From: Fragilariopsis cylindrus CCMP1102
Lineage: Eukaryota; Bacillariophyta; Bacillariophyceae; Bacillariales; Bacillariaceae
Length of the DNA stretch: 64,000 nucleotides
Reading direction: 5' to 3'
NCBI GenBank assembly: GCA_900095095.1
Contig: FMBT01000380.1
Location: 1-64,000, forward strand
Numbering within the stretch: position 1 is the first letter of the stretch; each line of letters starts with the position of its first letter. The position numbers were made by a program, and so were the translations under genes. Positions 25,202 to 34,584 of this stretch are shown here, piece by piece. A model generated the notes under the pieces. That model was not told the origin of the DNA and did not search any database. It saw only the letters and a list, made by a program, of their open reading frames with translations.

Positions 25202-25458
25202 TCATTTAGTTTAGTTTAGTACAGCAAAAACAGTCTCTTTTAGTTTCATCCACAATTGTGGGTGTCAAGTCAATGAACGGTCTTATAAATAGTACTAGAC
25301 AGCATGAACGAATGTAAATTTGTAGTTTAATAATAGATCCTATTAGTAGTAGATAATGGATGAATGAATAGTTTGTAAAAAATGGATAGTTTAATATAAA
25401 GGAGTTAAAAGTTGTTTTATATAGATGTTGTTGTGATAGTGAGGGATCATATATGTTA
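25202..25458. other. Short intergenic spacer
   Basis: AT-rich tail of the fasciclin gene. Nothing else was recognised. Confidence 0.4.
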
Positions 25459-26524
25459 CTATGGCTTTGCAGGTGGCATAGTGGTAGACCATGCTTTGGT
25501 GAATTCCAAGCCTCGAATAAGGACTTTGTCGACAGGGGCGATCCTATAGTTCAGATTGTGCTTACAACAATGTTCGAAATCAATCCAACTATTTTCATTA
25601 AATTGCTTTCCAAGAATGATGGCAGAGCAGATCTCGTTGAAAGGAACAAGTAAATTTTCCTTTTTAAAGAAAAGGCAGAATTGGAGCCAAGATATTGGTA
25701 GATTCGGATTCTCTTTTCCGTGACGGATTACCGAATACTCGATGATGATCGGGTTATCGTGTTCCGTTGTCATGATTGTTTCGTAGTCTCCGTTTAAGGG
25801 TACAATCGTGACGCCGTTTGTGGTAAGAAACCCGATAATGTCATCTGTTCTGACGTCTTTACGGCTACCAATGTTTTTGATGTCAATAAGGAGGTTCATG
25901 ACCGCTGTCGGAGCCTCTGTTATGGTGAGGACTGTGGCAAGGAAATGTGTTCCGTTGAGATATTGTTCCTTGGAAGTGCCGGGCTCCTGTTTGGAATATA
26001 TGATACGGAGCTTCGAGTTCATGTGAAACAAGGTGACGGCAGATATCGGTATAATCGATAATCTTAAGTCCGTGTTCCCTCTTCGGCCAACTATTGTCCT
26101 CCACTTTGATGATGTCGTCGGAATCCGAGTCAATTGCAATAACATCGTCTGCGGATGCTCCTGCAGGTGCGATCGTGGTATTTGCGACCAAATTATCGTG
26201 TTGTGTGTGGATGGGAGTATTCGATGCTTTTCGTTTCCTCTATGCACCTCTTGATACCGAAGCTGCGGCCTTGACTGGAGTTACTTTGCTAAAGGTTGTT
26301 TGTAGCGATGCTGCTGCTGCTGCTGCTTGAGAGGCAGTGACACCCGTATTAGCGTTTGCTGTTAGCGGTGATGCTGCTGCCTGGATGGCGGCGAGTTCGT
26401 TTCTGAGCTGCTGGGCATACTTCGCTGTAATCTGTGTATGAATCGCTTCTTCCAGAACCGTTCGTGCATGTACGGGTATCCGGAAGAGCATCTCTTCAAT
26501 CGACGCGGGTGCTTGAGATGTCAT
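25459..26524 (-). pseudogene. Decayed gene of unknown family in a GC-richer island
   Basis: Three consecutive minus-strand frames each carry protein-like sequence: 26524-26240 (MTSQAPASIEEMLFRIPVHA, then an Ala-rich helix), about 26200-26010 (DDVIAIDSDSDDIIKVEDNS ... DYTDICRHLVSHELEAPYHI) and about 26000-25459 (GTHFLATVLTITEAPTAVMN ... WLQFCLFFKKENLLVPF). Two or three indels separate them, so no intact product is predicted. Composition is clearly more GC-rich and less repetitive than neighbouring genes, which suggests a mobile or foreign origin, possibly an element or endogenous viral relic. I recognise no family. Confidence 0.5.
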
Positions 26525-26762
26525 TGTAATGATCGGTGTGTATTGGTACTCGAGGATGATGTTGTCAAGTTTTTGATTTTATGACCTACTACCCTGCTGT
26601 ACAGTTATGCTACAGTAGTAGTTACTGTAGTTGTCGCACACTTTGACGTATTCTACAGTAAGCAATAATTTGTTTAATGTTGGCTATATTTAAAATCAAT
26701 AATGTGAGCCAATTAGGCTACGTCGTAAAAGCTGAAGTCTTAATTTAAACATTGCTTCGCCG
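26525..26762. other. Short spacer rich in TACAGTA/TACTGTA
   Basis: It separates the two decayed ORFs of the GC-rich island. Four to five 7-mers lie within about 60 bp (26611, 26623, 26654 and related sequences). Confidence 0.5.
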
Positions 26763-27020
26763 TTGGCTTCGCCAAGATATAGCGTGTTTCTATCGGGAGC
26801 AGTGCTGACTGTCCAGTCGGTGGCCACTCCTCCTCAAGGTGTAGCTGGTGCTTGTACGCTTGCTGTGATTCGTGAAAGCGATTTGTTGTCGACGTATTGT
26901 GGAGGGCAGATTGGTGCAGGTGCAAAAGATGTGCATCAAGGAGATCTTAATCCCCCTCCTGACATTTATACTTCGTCGAATCATGCAGCATCCGGTAACT
27001 TATACCTGATTAAGGAGTAA
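26763..27020 (+). pseudogene. ORF fragment of unknown family, divergent from 25459-26524
   Basis: 85 codons from the first ATG-like position, with protein-like composition (LSGAVLTVQSVATPPQGVAG, CTLAVIRESDLLSTYCGGQI, SGNLYLIKE, then stop). It shares the higher GC of the decayed gene on its left and may belong to the same inserted unit. There is no ATG start in good context and no known domain. Confidence 0.35.
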
Positions 27021-27105
27021 GCCCATTCGCTTATAATATACAAAAAGAACATACTGAAAGAATAAAAAGCTTCCGGGTATAAGTACTTCATAAAAATGTT
27101 CTAGA

Positions 27106-27134
27106 GTTCAGTTCAGTTCAGTTCAGTTCAGTTC
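27106..27134. repeat. (GTTCA)n pentanucleotide microsatellite
   Basis: About six direct copies of GTTCA between the GC-rich island and the next remnant. Confidence 0.8.
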
Positions 27135-27249
27135 TCTTCTCATAATATATTAAAAAGTGTTTCCGAATACGCTATACTGTATGTCAGCTGAAAAGACTTT
27201 AAGAAGAAGAAAATCAACTACAGTCAATGTATGACCTGAAGGTTATCTG

Positions 27250-27605
27250 TGTTACTAATTTCCCTGTTGCTTTTGCCACGGTTTTGCCACAGTATGCTGC
27301 ATTACAGTGGATTTGGTCTAACTTAACAAAGTCAAAACACTATTCACCCATCTACTCTTAGCTAGTGGAATCGTTTTCTTCATACTATGGTCGTTCGTGA
27401 TGAACGCCATCAGTCTTTACAATCCTATGCCTATTGGATATTTTATAGCCACTCAACTATTGATTATTGGCGGAGTACCATTGAATTTACGATTCTGTTA
27501 CTGTTGGCAACGCCTATTAAAGATATCAGCACCCATGTTGAAGCAACAACTCGAGACGTATCAACAATACCAGTAACCAAATCGATGCCATCACAAGAAG
27601 AAAAT
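27250..27605 (+). pseudogene. Decayed fragment of a multipass membrane protein
   Basis: One + strand frame reads VTNFPVAFATVLPQYAALQW ... NLTKSKHYSPIY. After a one-base shift near 27355 another frame reads ASGIVFFILWSFVMNAISLY and GYFIATQLLIIGGVPLNLRF, followed by CYCWQRL, and then stops at about 27571. Alternating hydrophobic helices and a basic Cys/Trp turn resemble an end of a multipass receptor-like protein. The annotated-length ORF in the third frame (27387-27629) looks like a shadow. Confidence 0.35.
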
Positions 27606-28842
27606 GCATCAGGAACCGTGACTGCTTGAGCGTGAGCGTGAGCGTGAGCAAGGAGAACACGATAATACTGCACTACTACTACTACTATCATATTATTTTC
27701 GTTGTATTACTGTTTAGTATTCAAATCTATTTTTTTTGTATCTGTTACAATTATGAAATACTCTCTTTCGTCTCTCTCTCTCTCTCTCTCTCTCTCTTTC
27801 GTTTTTATTTACTTAACAACCTTAACTTTCAACAACCTTAACTTTCAACAACCTTAACTAACTGTTTCTTACTTTTTAACAAGAACATGCAGAAATTTTC
27901 GAAGAAGTTCGCTATAGTAATATATATTAAAACTTGATGACTGCACAGCATTCGGTTCACAGTTCGCATTGAAATACGTTAAAGAATAGCTTAACGTACT
28001 TTTATAGTAACAAATTATTTAGAATCTAAACTTCAACTGGGAACTGCACAGTGCGAATGAATCAAAAAATATCTCGTACGATGAGTTTTTTCGCATTCGC
28101 TCCCAACACCTTATTATTAAATGATTAGGTGGTGGTGCGACTAAGTTGAAGTTTTTTGAAGTGAAATGCCAAAAAAAATAGCACAATTAATAGCATGATA
28201 TAATATATAGGCAAAGAGATAATTTATATGCCGAAAAAAATAGAGTATTAAATGCAAACAACGCACTTTTACTATCCGAGCGATTCTAGCGCGTATGAAT
28301 TATACGTTTAAGCCGATACCATTTCTATGCATTTCTATGCTCATTACCGTATCCGATGGAATTGGATCGATCTACAGTGTTCTTTATCTCTCCCTCACTT
28401 TATTAAACGGATTCATTCGAATTTTTTGTATTAGCTGATGAACTTATTATCTTTGTTCTCCTTCTCTTCTTTCAGCTGTTCCTTTTTTTTATGTGAGCTT
28501 ATTAATTCTGCTTCCTGGTTGTTTTGTTGTAACGATGCAGCACTGCACAGTAAGTCAGTGCCAGAAAACACAACACAGCAAAGACCTCTTAATAATAAAC
28601 GCCTCATATATTACCGTTCTTTGATTACGTACCAAGCAAAAGGACGCAACACAGTAATGCATACGCCCATCTTCCAGTTGATTATAGTCTTGATAATCGC
28701 CATTGCTGTCATTATCGATTTCGTTTTCGATTTCATCCACGACTTTGCACACGACCAAATTATATTTTGAATAAATAAATTGTAACTTCATTATTTGGAT
28801 AATTCGATTCGACGCATAGTAGTCTGATATATCGTATCAATC
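27606..28842. other. Intergenic, partly duplicated at 30060-30210
   Basis: It contains (CTA)n and (TC)n runs around 27673-27796 and repeated 'aacaaccttaactttc' units at about 27818-27860. A diverged copy of the same TC-run plus 'ccttaactttcaaca' block lies at about 30060-30210. The ORF at 28438-28770 has no convincing features. Confidence 0.4.
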
Positions 28843-29508
28843 ATGAAAATTCGTCCTCCATCGACAACGTCGTCCTTATCTTCTCCCTTATTTCCTTCTG
28901 GAATAACTGATACAACTGCTACACCAGCGTTACAACAGCGACAAACAAGTGTAAGATCAATAAGATTTTCGGACAAAGTTTCCGTCAAGAGAACTATATC
29001 ACGTCATTCTATGACACAACAAGAAAAATACAATTGTTGGTTACAAGGACATGAATTCTTGATGATAAAACAAAGGAATTACACTGTAATAGAACAGATT
29101 CATCTGGAAAGGATAATGCAGGATTGTAATGAGCTTTGTTGTCAATCTACATTGGATAATACAACTGGTCACCTTCATTCCAATTATGGTGATAATGGTA
29201 ATAATAGTAGTAACACTAATGAATCTTCATTATGTGTGCGTGGATTAGAATGGGGTTTGGATTCAGAATCGCTCCGCAAGCTTTCCTACAGATTGGAAGC
29301 ATCAGAAGCAGTTTTTACTGAGCAAGAGGAACAGTCTTTAGGGGATTATACCGACGATGAAGCAATAGCATGTGCATACTTTAGTGTATCTAGCCGATGT
29401 CAATTCCGTGCAGAGCTTACTGGATTACGAGATAGAACAGCAATCGGCTTTCCTACAGATTGGACGCATCAGAAGAAGTTTTTACTGAGCAAGAGGAACA
29501 GTATTTAG
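28843..29508 (+). CDS. RGLE-family diatom protein of unknown function, C-terminus altered by tandem duplication
   Basis: 221 residues. A Ser/Thr-rich head is followed by IRFSDKVSVKRTISRHSMTQ and a WLQGHEFLMIKQRNY segment, an ERIMQD helix, and the CVRGLEWGLDSESLRKLSYR block. This order (RF-x-V-x-V, aromatic EY/W step, CxRGLE) marks a family I know from many diatom proteins without an assigned function. After the acidic segment QSLGDYTDDEAIACAYFSVS a 167-bp direct duplication begins (29281-29447 and 29448-~29580). Because 167 is not a multiple of three, the frame changes in the second copy, and the protein ends in a new tail (WTHQKKFLLSKRNSI). The C-terminus therefore probably differs from the ancestral one. 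Confidence 0.65.
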   Translation: MKIRPPSTTSSLSSPLFPSGITDTTATPALQQRQTSVRSIRFSDKVSVKRTISRHSMTQQEKYNCWLQGHEFLMIKQRNYTVIEQIHLERIMQDCNELCCQSTLDNTTGHLHSNYGDNGNNSSNTNESSLCVRGLEWGLDSESLRKLSYRLEASEAVFTEQEEQSLGDYTDDEAIACAYFSVSSRCQFRAELTGLRDRTAIGFPTDWTHQKKFLLSKRNSI

Positions 29509-29580
29509 GAGACTTAAACGACGATGAAGCAATAGCATGTGCATACTTTAGTGTATTCAGTCGATGTCAATTGAAGCTTA
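29281..29580 (+). repeat. 167-bp direct tandem duplication across the gene end
   Basis: 'ctttcctacagattgg' starts at 29281 and again at 29448. The following approximately 130 bp match with about 10% differences, including 'gaagcaatagcatgtgcata'. Confidence 0.85.
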
Positions 29581-29659
29581 CATCATGTATGATGATTATG
29601 AAACATAATACAATACAGTATCATTTTACGACATACATTTCACAAGTTTGGAACTGATA

Positions 29660-30223
29660 TTAGTAACAGTAAATAAAGCCCAATAATCTTAAAAGTTTTC
29701 TTCAATATCCTATGTATACAGTTTATTTTCGGCACATCGCCGTATCTCCCATCGCTGCTACTGCCATCACTCGATTTAGCTTTATTAAATCGACCATGCA
29801 AGAATAAATACATCACAGGAAAGAGAACGATAATACTATGAGTAAATACATCTGGAAAGAGAACGAAACGTAGTCGCGGCGTGAATGATGTATATTGACC
29901 TTGTATAACGATACCAGCGCGTATGAATTATGCGTTGTGCCGGGATGAAGTATACTGTACAAAATGTCTAGTAGTAGCAGGCAACGTAATATTATACGAG
30001 CGAAACGGTGTATACTACTACTGTATCTCAATAAACAAGCGAATTCCGTATACTTTTACGTAAGACTGTACAGTATTCAAATCTATTATGTATCTGTTAC
30101 TAATATTATAATATACTCTGTTCCATCTCTCTCTCTCTCTCCCTTTCGTTTATATTTAATTAACAGCCTTAACTTTCAACAACTCTAACTTTTAAAAACC
30201 TTACTTTCTACTCACCTAACTTC
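29660..30223. other. Intergenic, contains duplicated TC-run block
   Basis: The portion at about 30060-30210 resembles 27705-27860 (TC microsatellite then 'ccttaactttcaacaa'). 'gcgtatgaattat' near 29919 matches the sequence near 28291. No gene was seen. Confidence 0.4.
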
Positions 30224-30961
30224 TTAACAACATTCTAATGTTGTATTATCATTGAGTAATGAATTAATTTCATCTTGTTTTTCTAATTTTTGATTTTCGA
30301 TTACTTTAATATCAGATTTTGCTTTATCCACACAGGCTTCCACTTCACGTTCTTCTGAGGATAATTTACCAACTACCTTTTTTAGTGTTGATTTTGTACC
30401 CTTTTCTATTGCTTTTATTGCTACATTCATAAAATTACTAACAATGGTTGTATTATCATTGTTGGCATTGGCATTGGCATTGGCATCGGCAGCATCCTTA
30501 TTCTTTAATAATAAATCTTTTTCTAATGTTTCATGGATCCATAACGTTTCTTCACATATAATTGGCCATATTGTTATACCAAATTCTTCTTTACGACGTT
30601 GAATTAATAATGGTGGAAATTTTATCGATGATTCCAGCATATTATTAATTTCTTTCCGTGTTACTTCTAATGGTATTTTAATTTCATTTTCAATTATTTG
30701 AAATAATTTTAATGTTTGTGTTATATCATCTACTGCTATTGCTTTTTTCAATTTATCGTCATCATTATCATCATCGTCGGTTGTACCGTAATCCTTTTCA
30801 AGTTGTGTATGTAAAGCACGACGTTGTTTTTCAATTAAATCATATAATTCAATACCAAATTTTCGTTGACGATTTGTTATATCACGATCTAGTATAACAA
30901 TTTCAACCTTTAATTGTAATCTACGAAATGTATCTTGGACTAATGTAAGAAAATCAACCAT
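30224..30961 (-). CDS. Conserved-looking coiled-coil protein of unknown function
   Basis: 245 residues from the ATG at 30961 (MVDFLTLVQDTFRRLQLKVE). The frame is open upstream, but that part encodes a (His-Thr)n run and is probably leader. It is largely helical: an N-terminal heptad-rich segment (ILDRDITNRQRKFGIELYDL), an Asp-rich loop, a middle helix (RKEEFGITIWPIICEETLW), an Ala/Asn insert and a C-terminal coiled coil (EVEACVDKAKSDIKVIENQK). No signal peptide, membrane helix or catalytic motif is visible. I do not recognise the family. Confidence 0.6.
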   Translation of the reverse strand: MVDFLTLVQDTFRRLQLKVEIVILDRDITNRQRKFGIELYDLIEKQRRALHTQLEKDYGTTDDDDNDDDKLKKAIAVDDITQTLKLFQIIENEIKIPLEVTRKEINNMLESSIKFPPLLIQRRKEEFGITIWPIICEETLWIHETLEKDLLLKNKDAADANANANANNDNTTIVSNFMNVAIKAIEKGTKSTLKKVVGKLSSEEREVEACVDKAKSDIKVIENQKLEKQDEINSLLNDNTTLECC

Positions 30962-31896
30962 AGTAATAGTAATAATAGTATGATATACTATAGTTGATTT
31001 GTGTTTTTGTTTATGTGTATGTGTGTGTGTGTGTCGAGGGCTGATCTGTATATAGAGTGTAGGCAAAGCGAATTGAAGCAAAGCAAAAGAAATAGTGAGG
31101 GAGAGAGTGTGAGAGCGAGAGACAGTTTTTAGCAGTAGGAACGAGCGAGTGAGTCGAGTAGCGTTATATACAAACGGGCTGCGTTATACCGTAGTTCCGG
31201 TATACATACTATTGTATTCTAAAATTGGCTGATTGCTATGTGATACAGTACTAGTAACTTCGTTGCTGAGAGAAGAGGAGTAATAGAGTTATAATGTACG
31301 TACGTATCGGTTGTATATGTGAAACAAATAATGAACTACTAGCAACTGTACTGTAATAAAAGCAAAAGAATGATCGTTTCGAGTGAATAATAATGAATGA
31401 ATGAATTACAATCCATCAATCGAAAGAAAAATCAACTCAATCAATCAAATCGATTCGATTCTCAAAACGGATACGAGGGCATATATGTTTGTTTATCTTT
31501 ACACGATAGTAACAGCGCGTTGAACCCCTTTCAATCTTCCTAAAATCCTTCGCTTATTTTTATTTTTTTCGTACTACTAGTACATTACACTTCGTATTTC
31601 GTGAGTAGAATTAAGGTTTTAGCGTGCTTTTTACTACAGTAGGTTAGCGCGTTTGTATAATGATGCGTTGCCCGGAGGAACTAAAACTAAGGGCCTAATA
31701 AATTAAATCCGTTTTGTTTCTTGTTATTATTATTAAAAAAAACAAAAAAAAACATCATACATTCATACATCATACACATCAACCCAGTGAGTGAGCAGTG
31801 AGTCAAAACATCACATCGAAGTCGAAGTCAAAACATCACATCGAAGTCAGGTAGGTCACTTTACTTCACGTCGAAAAACAAAATAGACAGACAGAC
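30962..31896. other. Divergent promoter region between 30961(-) and 31897(+)
   Basis: A shared upstream region with a GT-run near 31019-31033 and a duplicated 'gaagtcaaaacatcacatc' unit near 31800-31848. TACAGTA-type 7-mers occur at about 31248, 31346 and 31635. No further gene was seen. Confidence 0.45.
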
Positions 31897-34584
31897 ATGA
31901 ATAATAATAATAATAATAATAATAAACAAAAAAAGAAGAAGAAGAGAAAAGATATGAAGAAGATGATTAAAGATGATAATGATAATGGCGTAGTCGTCAT
32001 TCCTACTAAAACTGGAAGTAGTAGTAAAGGTAATAATAATAAAGTAGTACGACGTTTATTTGTAGTATTTTTGATGGTTGGTATTAGTACAATAGTTTAT
32101 GATTCGAAATATATTTCAAATTATTCACAAATAATGGTAAAAATGAAAAGTAATGATTTAATATACAATGATGACAACAAAGAAGATGATGAGGTCGTCG
32201 TCGTCAATAATGTCAGGGAAAATGGTCCACAAAGTCAAATGATTCGTGACAATGAACAACAACAACAACAACAACCGCCACAACAAAACCAATCGGATAT
32301 GTCATTTGAAGAAGTTATGAGAGAGAAAAAGAGGAAAGATGAAGAAGATACAGATACAGATACAGTTGATGATGTTAATGTTAACGATGGTGTTGTAGAT
32401 CGACGTCCGTATTTGATATTACATGGTAAGTTTTATCTTTCGTTTTTCGTTTTATCAGGCAAGGCGTTACGTTACGTTACGTAACGTTCGTTTCTAATAG
32501 AATAAATCTTCTTACGTTACGTTACGTCGTCTTTTTTTCATCTTTAATTCTCATCGATCTCATCGTCAATCAATATCATCGATCTCATTCTTCGATCTCA
32601 TTCTTCGATCTCATCCTTCAATCTCATCATCCATCATCGTCATTCCTTTCAATCTCCTTAACAAACCGTTGTATATTATTCACTAATGTATTTATTTTTA
32701 GTTGGACCACCCAAAACAGGTACCACCACAATTCAATCTGGATTATTTATGATACTAAAAGAATTAGCAATTCATGATAATTATTACTATTTAGGAGAAA
32801 AATTGGGAGGAAAAGTTCATACTATACAATTCAATCATAGTACTAATAATAATAGTGTAACCACCACTACCAAAGTATTTCCAATGAGAGATTTTGTATA
32901 TGAAGGACAACCAACCCAAGAATTTTGTCATCATATCAAATATCATTTACAACAAAACCATAATGTAATTCTCTCCGCGGAACTTTTTACCGAACATTTT
33001 TCAAGGAATAAATGGAAACAATTATATACCAATTTATTTTTAATGTCGTCAAATAATGATAAGTCGAATACTCAAAATACTACTACTAATAGTAATAGTA
33101 ATAGTACTAATCTGGAAGTATTATTTGGTTTTAATGTCAAAATTATCACCACCTATCGACATTTATTTCAATGGGTACCATCCTATTATCATCAAAAACA
33201 TTTAGAAAATTTATGGCAAGATAAAAAAACAATTGGTATTGTCGATTATCTACAAGATTATCTAATCAATAATCAAAATTATTTAAATTTGGAAAATAAT
33301 AATAATACTATTACTAAAATAGTACATTTAAATAAAAATATCAAATCATGGTTTGGAAGTAGGAAAGAAATTGGTAGTGGTAATTCAAATCTAATACATG
33401 GTTCAATATGGTCTTATTTATTTTGGTCCGAACAAATTAAATCAATAGCATCATCATCAAACTCAAACTCAAACATTGTACCAAAAAATGGAAATGGAAA
33501 TGGAAATGATGATAGAGCTTATGATGTTAGTGGTGGTGAATTATATAATCGTGTACATGTCTTTGATATGCATCAACAAAAATTGGATTTGGATTTGAAT
33601 CGGAATCTGAATTTGAACAAAAATATGAAGAATATGACACAGCCAACTACAACTACAACTAACTACAATATGTTCACAAATTTTATATGTCAAATGATAC
33701 CAGATGCAAATCATACCTGTCAATTATTACAACAACAAGATGAAGAAGAAGAACAGCAACGACAACAAGATCAAGATCAAGGAGGTCAACGTAAACGTAG
33801 TGACGGCGGTCATCATCATGAACGATCCAGTCATACTATCAATGAATATTTATCATTACAAGATCGGTATCGGATCTATCAAATGGCACGATATGGACAT
33901 ATGACTGACACTGATACTGACACTGACGATACTACTACTACTACTGATAAAAATAGTACAAATAATAATAATAATAATAATAATAGACTATTAATCAAAA
34001 AATTTAATTTTAAATACAATAAAAATGAAAAAAAACTGAGTAAACAAATTACGGATCGTATGAAAAATTGGTTTCATCTTCAAGAAGATGAACAGAATAA
34101 CATTAGTACAACTAGTACAGATAGTAGAAATATAAGTACAGATATAGTTTTCTTTCAAAGAATGAATGATTTTAGATGTTTAACTGATACTAATCTACAA
34201 CAATTGAAACAATTATCTTGGAATTTTTTAGTACAACAAATATTATTAGTAAGACTACATCATTTTTCAAATTCATTAATAAATTCAAATTCAGAATTTT
34301 TAAATTCAAATCCAAATCCAATATCATCAGATAATCGTGCAAATAGGAATACAAATTTAATTCTTTCATCACAATTTGATTTTAATACTATGAATAATAA
34401 TAGAAACAATGACAATGATGAATTATTATTAAATTTTTTAACTCCATTAAAATTGAAACATGATACATTATTTCATGACTATTATTATGCTAATACTAAT
34501 AAATTTTGTCAAATTAATCCAGAAAAAATATTAACTAATCATGATTTTGTTCAGTATGTATTTCGAAATAAATATTATAAATGA
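31897..34584 (+). CDS. Type II membrane sulfotransferase-like protein
   Basis: Exons 31897-32425 and 32702-34584 (803 residues). A basic Asn/Lys-rich cytoplasmic tail precedes one membrane anchor (RRLFVVFLMVGISTIVY, about residues 50-67), as in Golgi enzymes. A disordered stem then leads to a 5'-phosphosulfate-binding loop, GPPKTGTTTIQSG (about residues 178-190), right after the intron. A 3'-phosphate-binding candidate, TTYRHLFQWVPSYYHQ, lies around residue 330. This PAPS-binding pair marks cytosolic and Golgi sulfotransferases. The rest is expanded by Asn, Gln, Ser and Asp tracts, so the protein is about twice the usual size. The substrate is not predictable; sulfation of a polysaccharide or glycoprotein in the Golgi is plausible. 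Confidence 0.75.

Noticed and set aside
25459-27020. Endogenous single-stranded DNA virus with Rep and capsid genes
   Set aside because: The divergent layout is suggestive, but no replication-initiator motif or recognisable capsid signature was seen, so only 'insertion of unknown type' is claimed.
28438-28770. 110-codon ORF with hydrophobic ends, and a 78-codon antisense ORF at 28555-28791
   Set aside because: Neither has a recognisable domain, and they lie in a duplicated, low-complexity spacer.
30962-31081. N-terminal extension of the coiled-coil protein
   Set aside because: It encodes a His-Thr run from a GT microsatellite; the Met at 30961 starts conserved-looking sequence.
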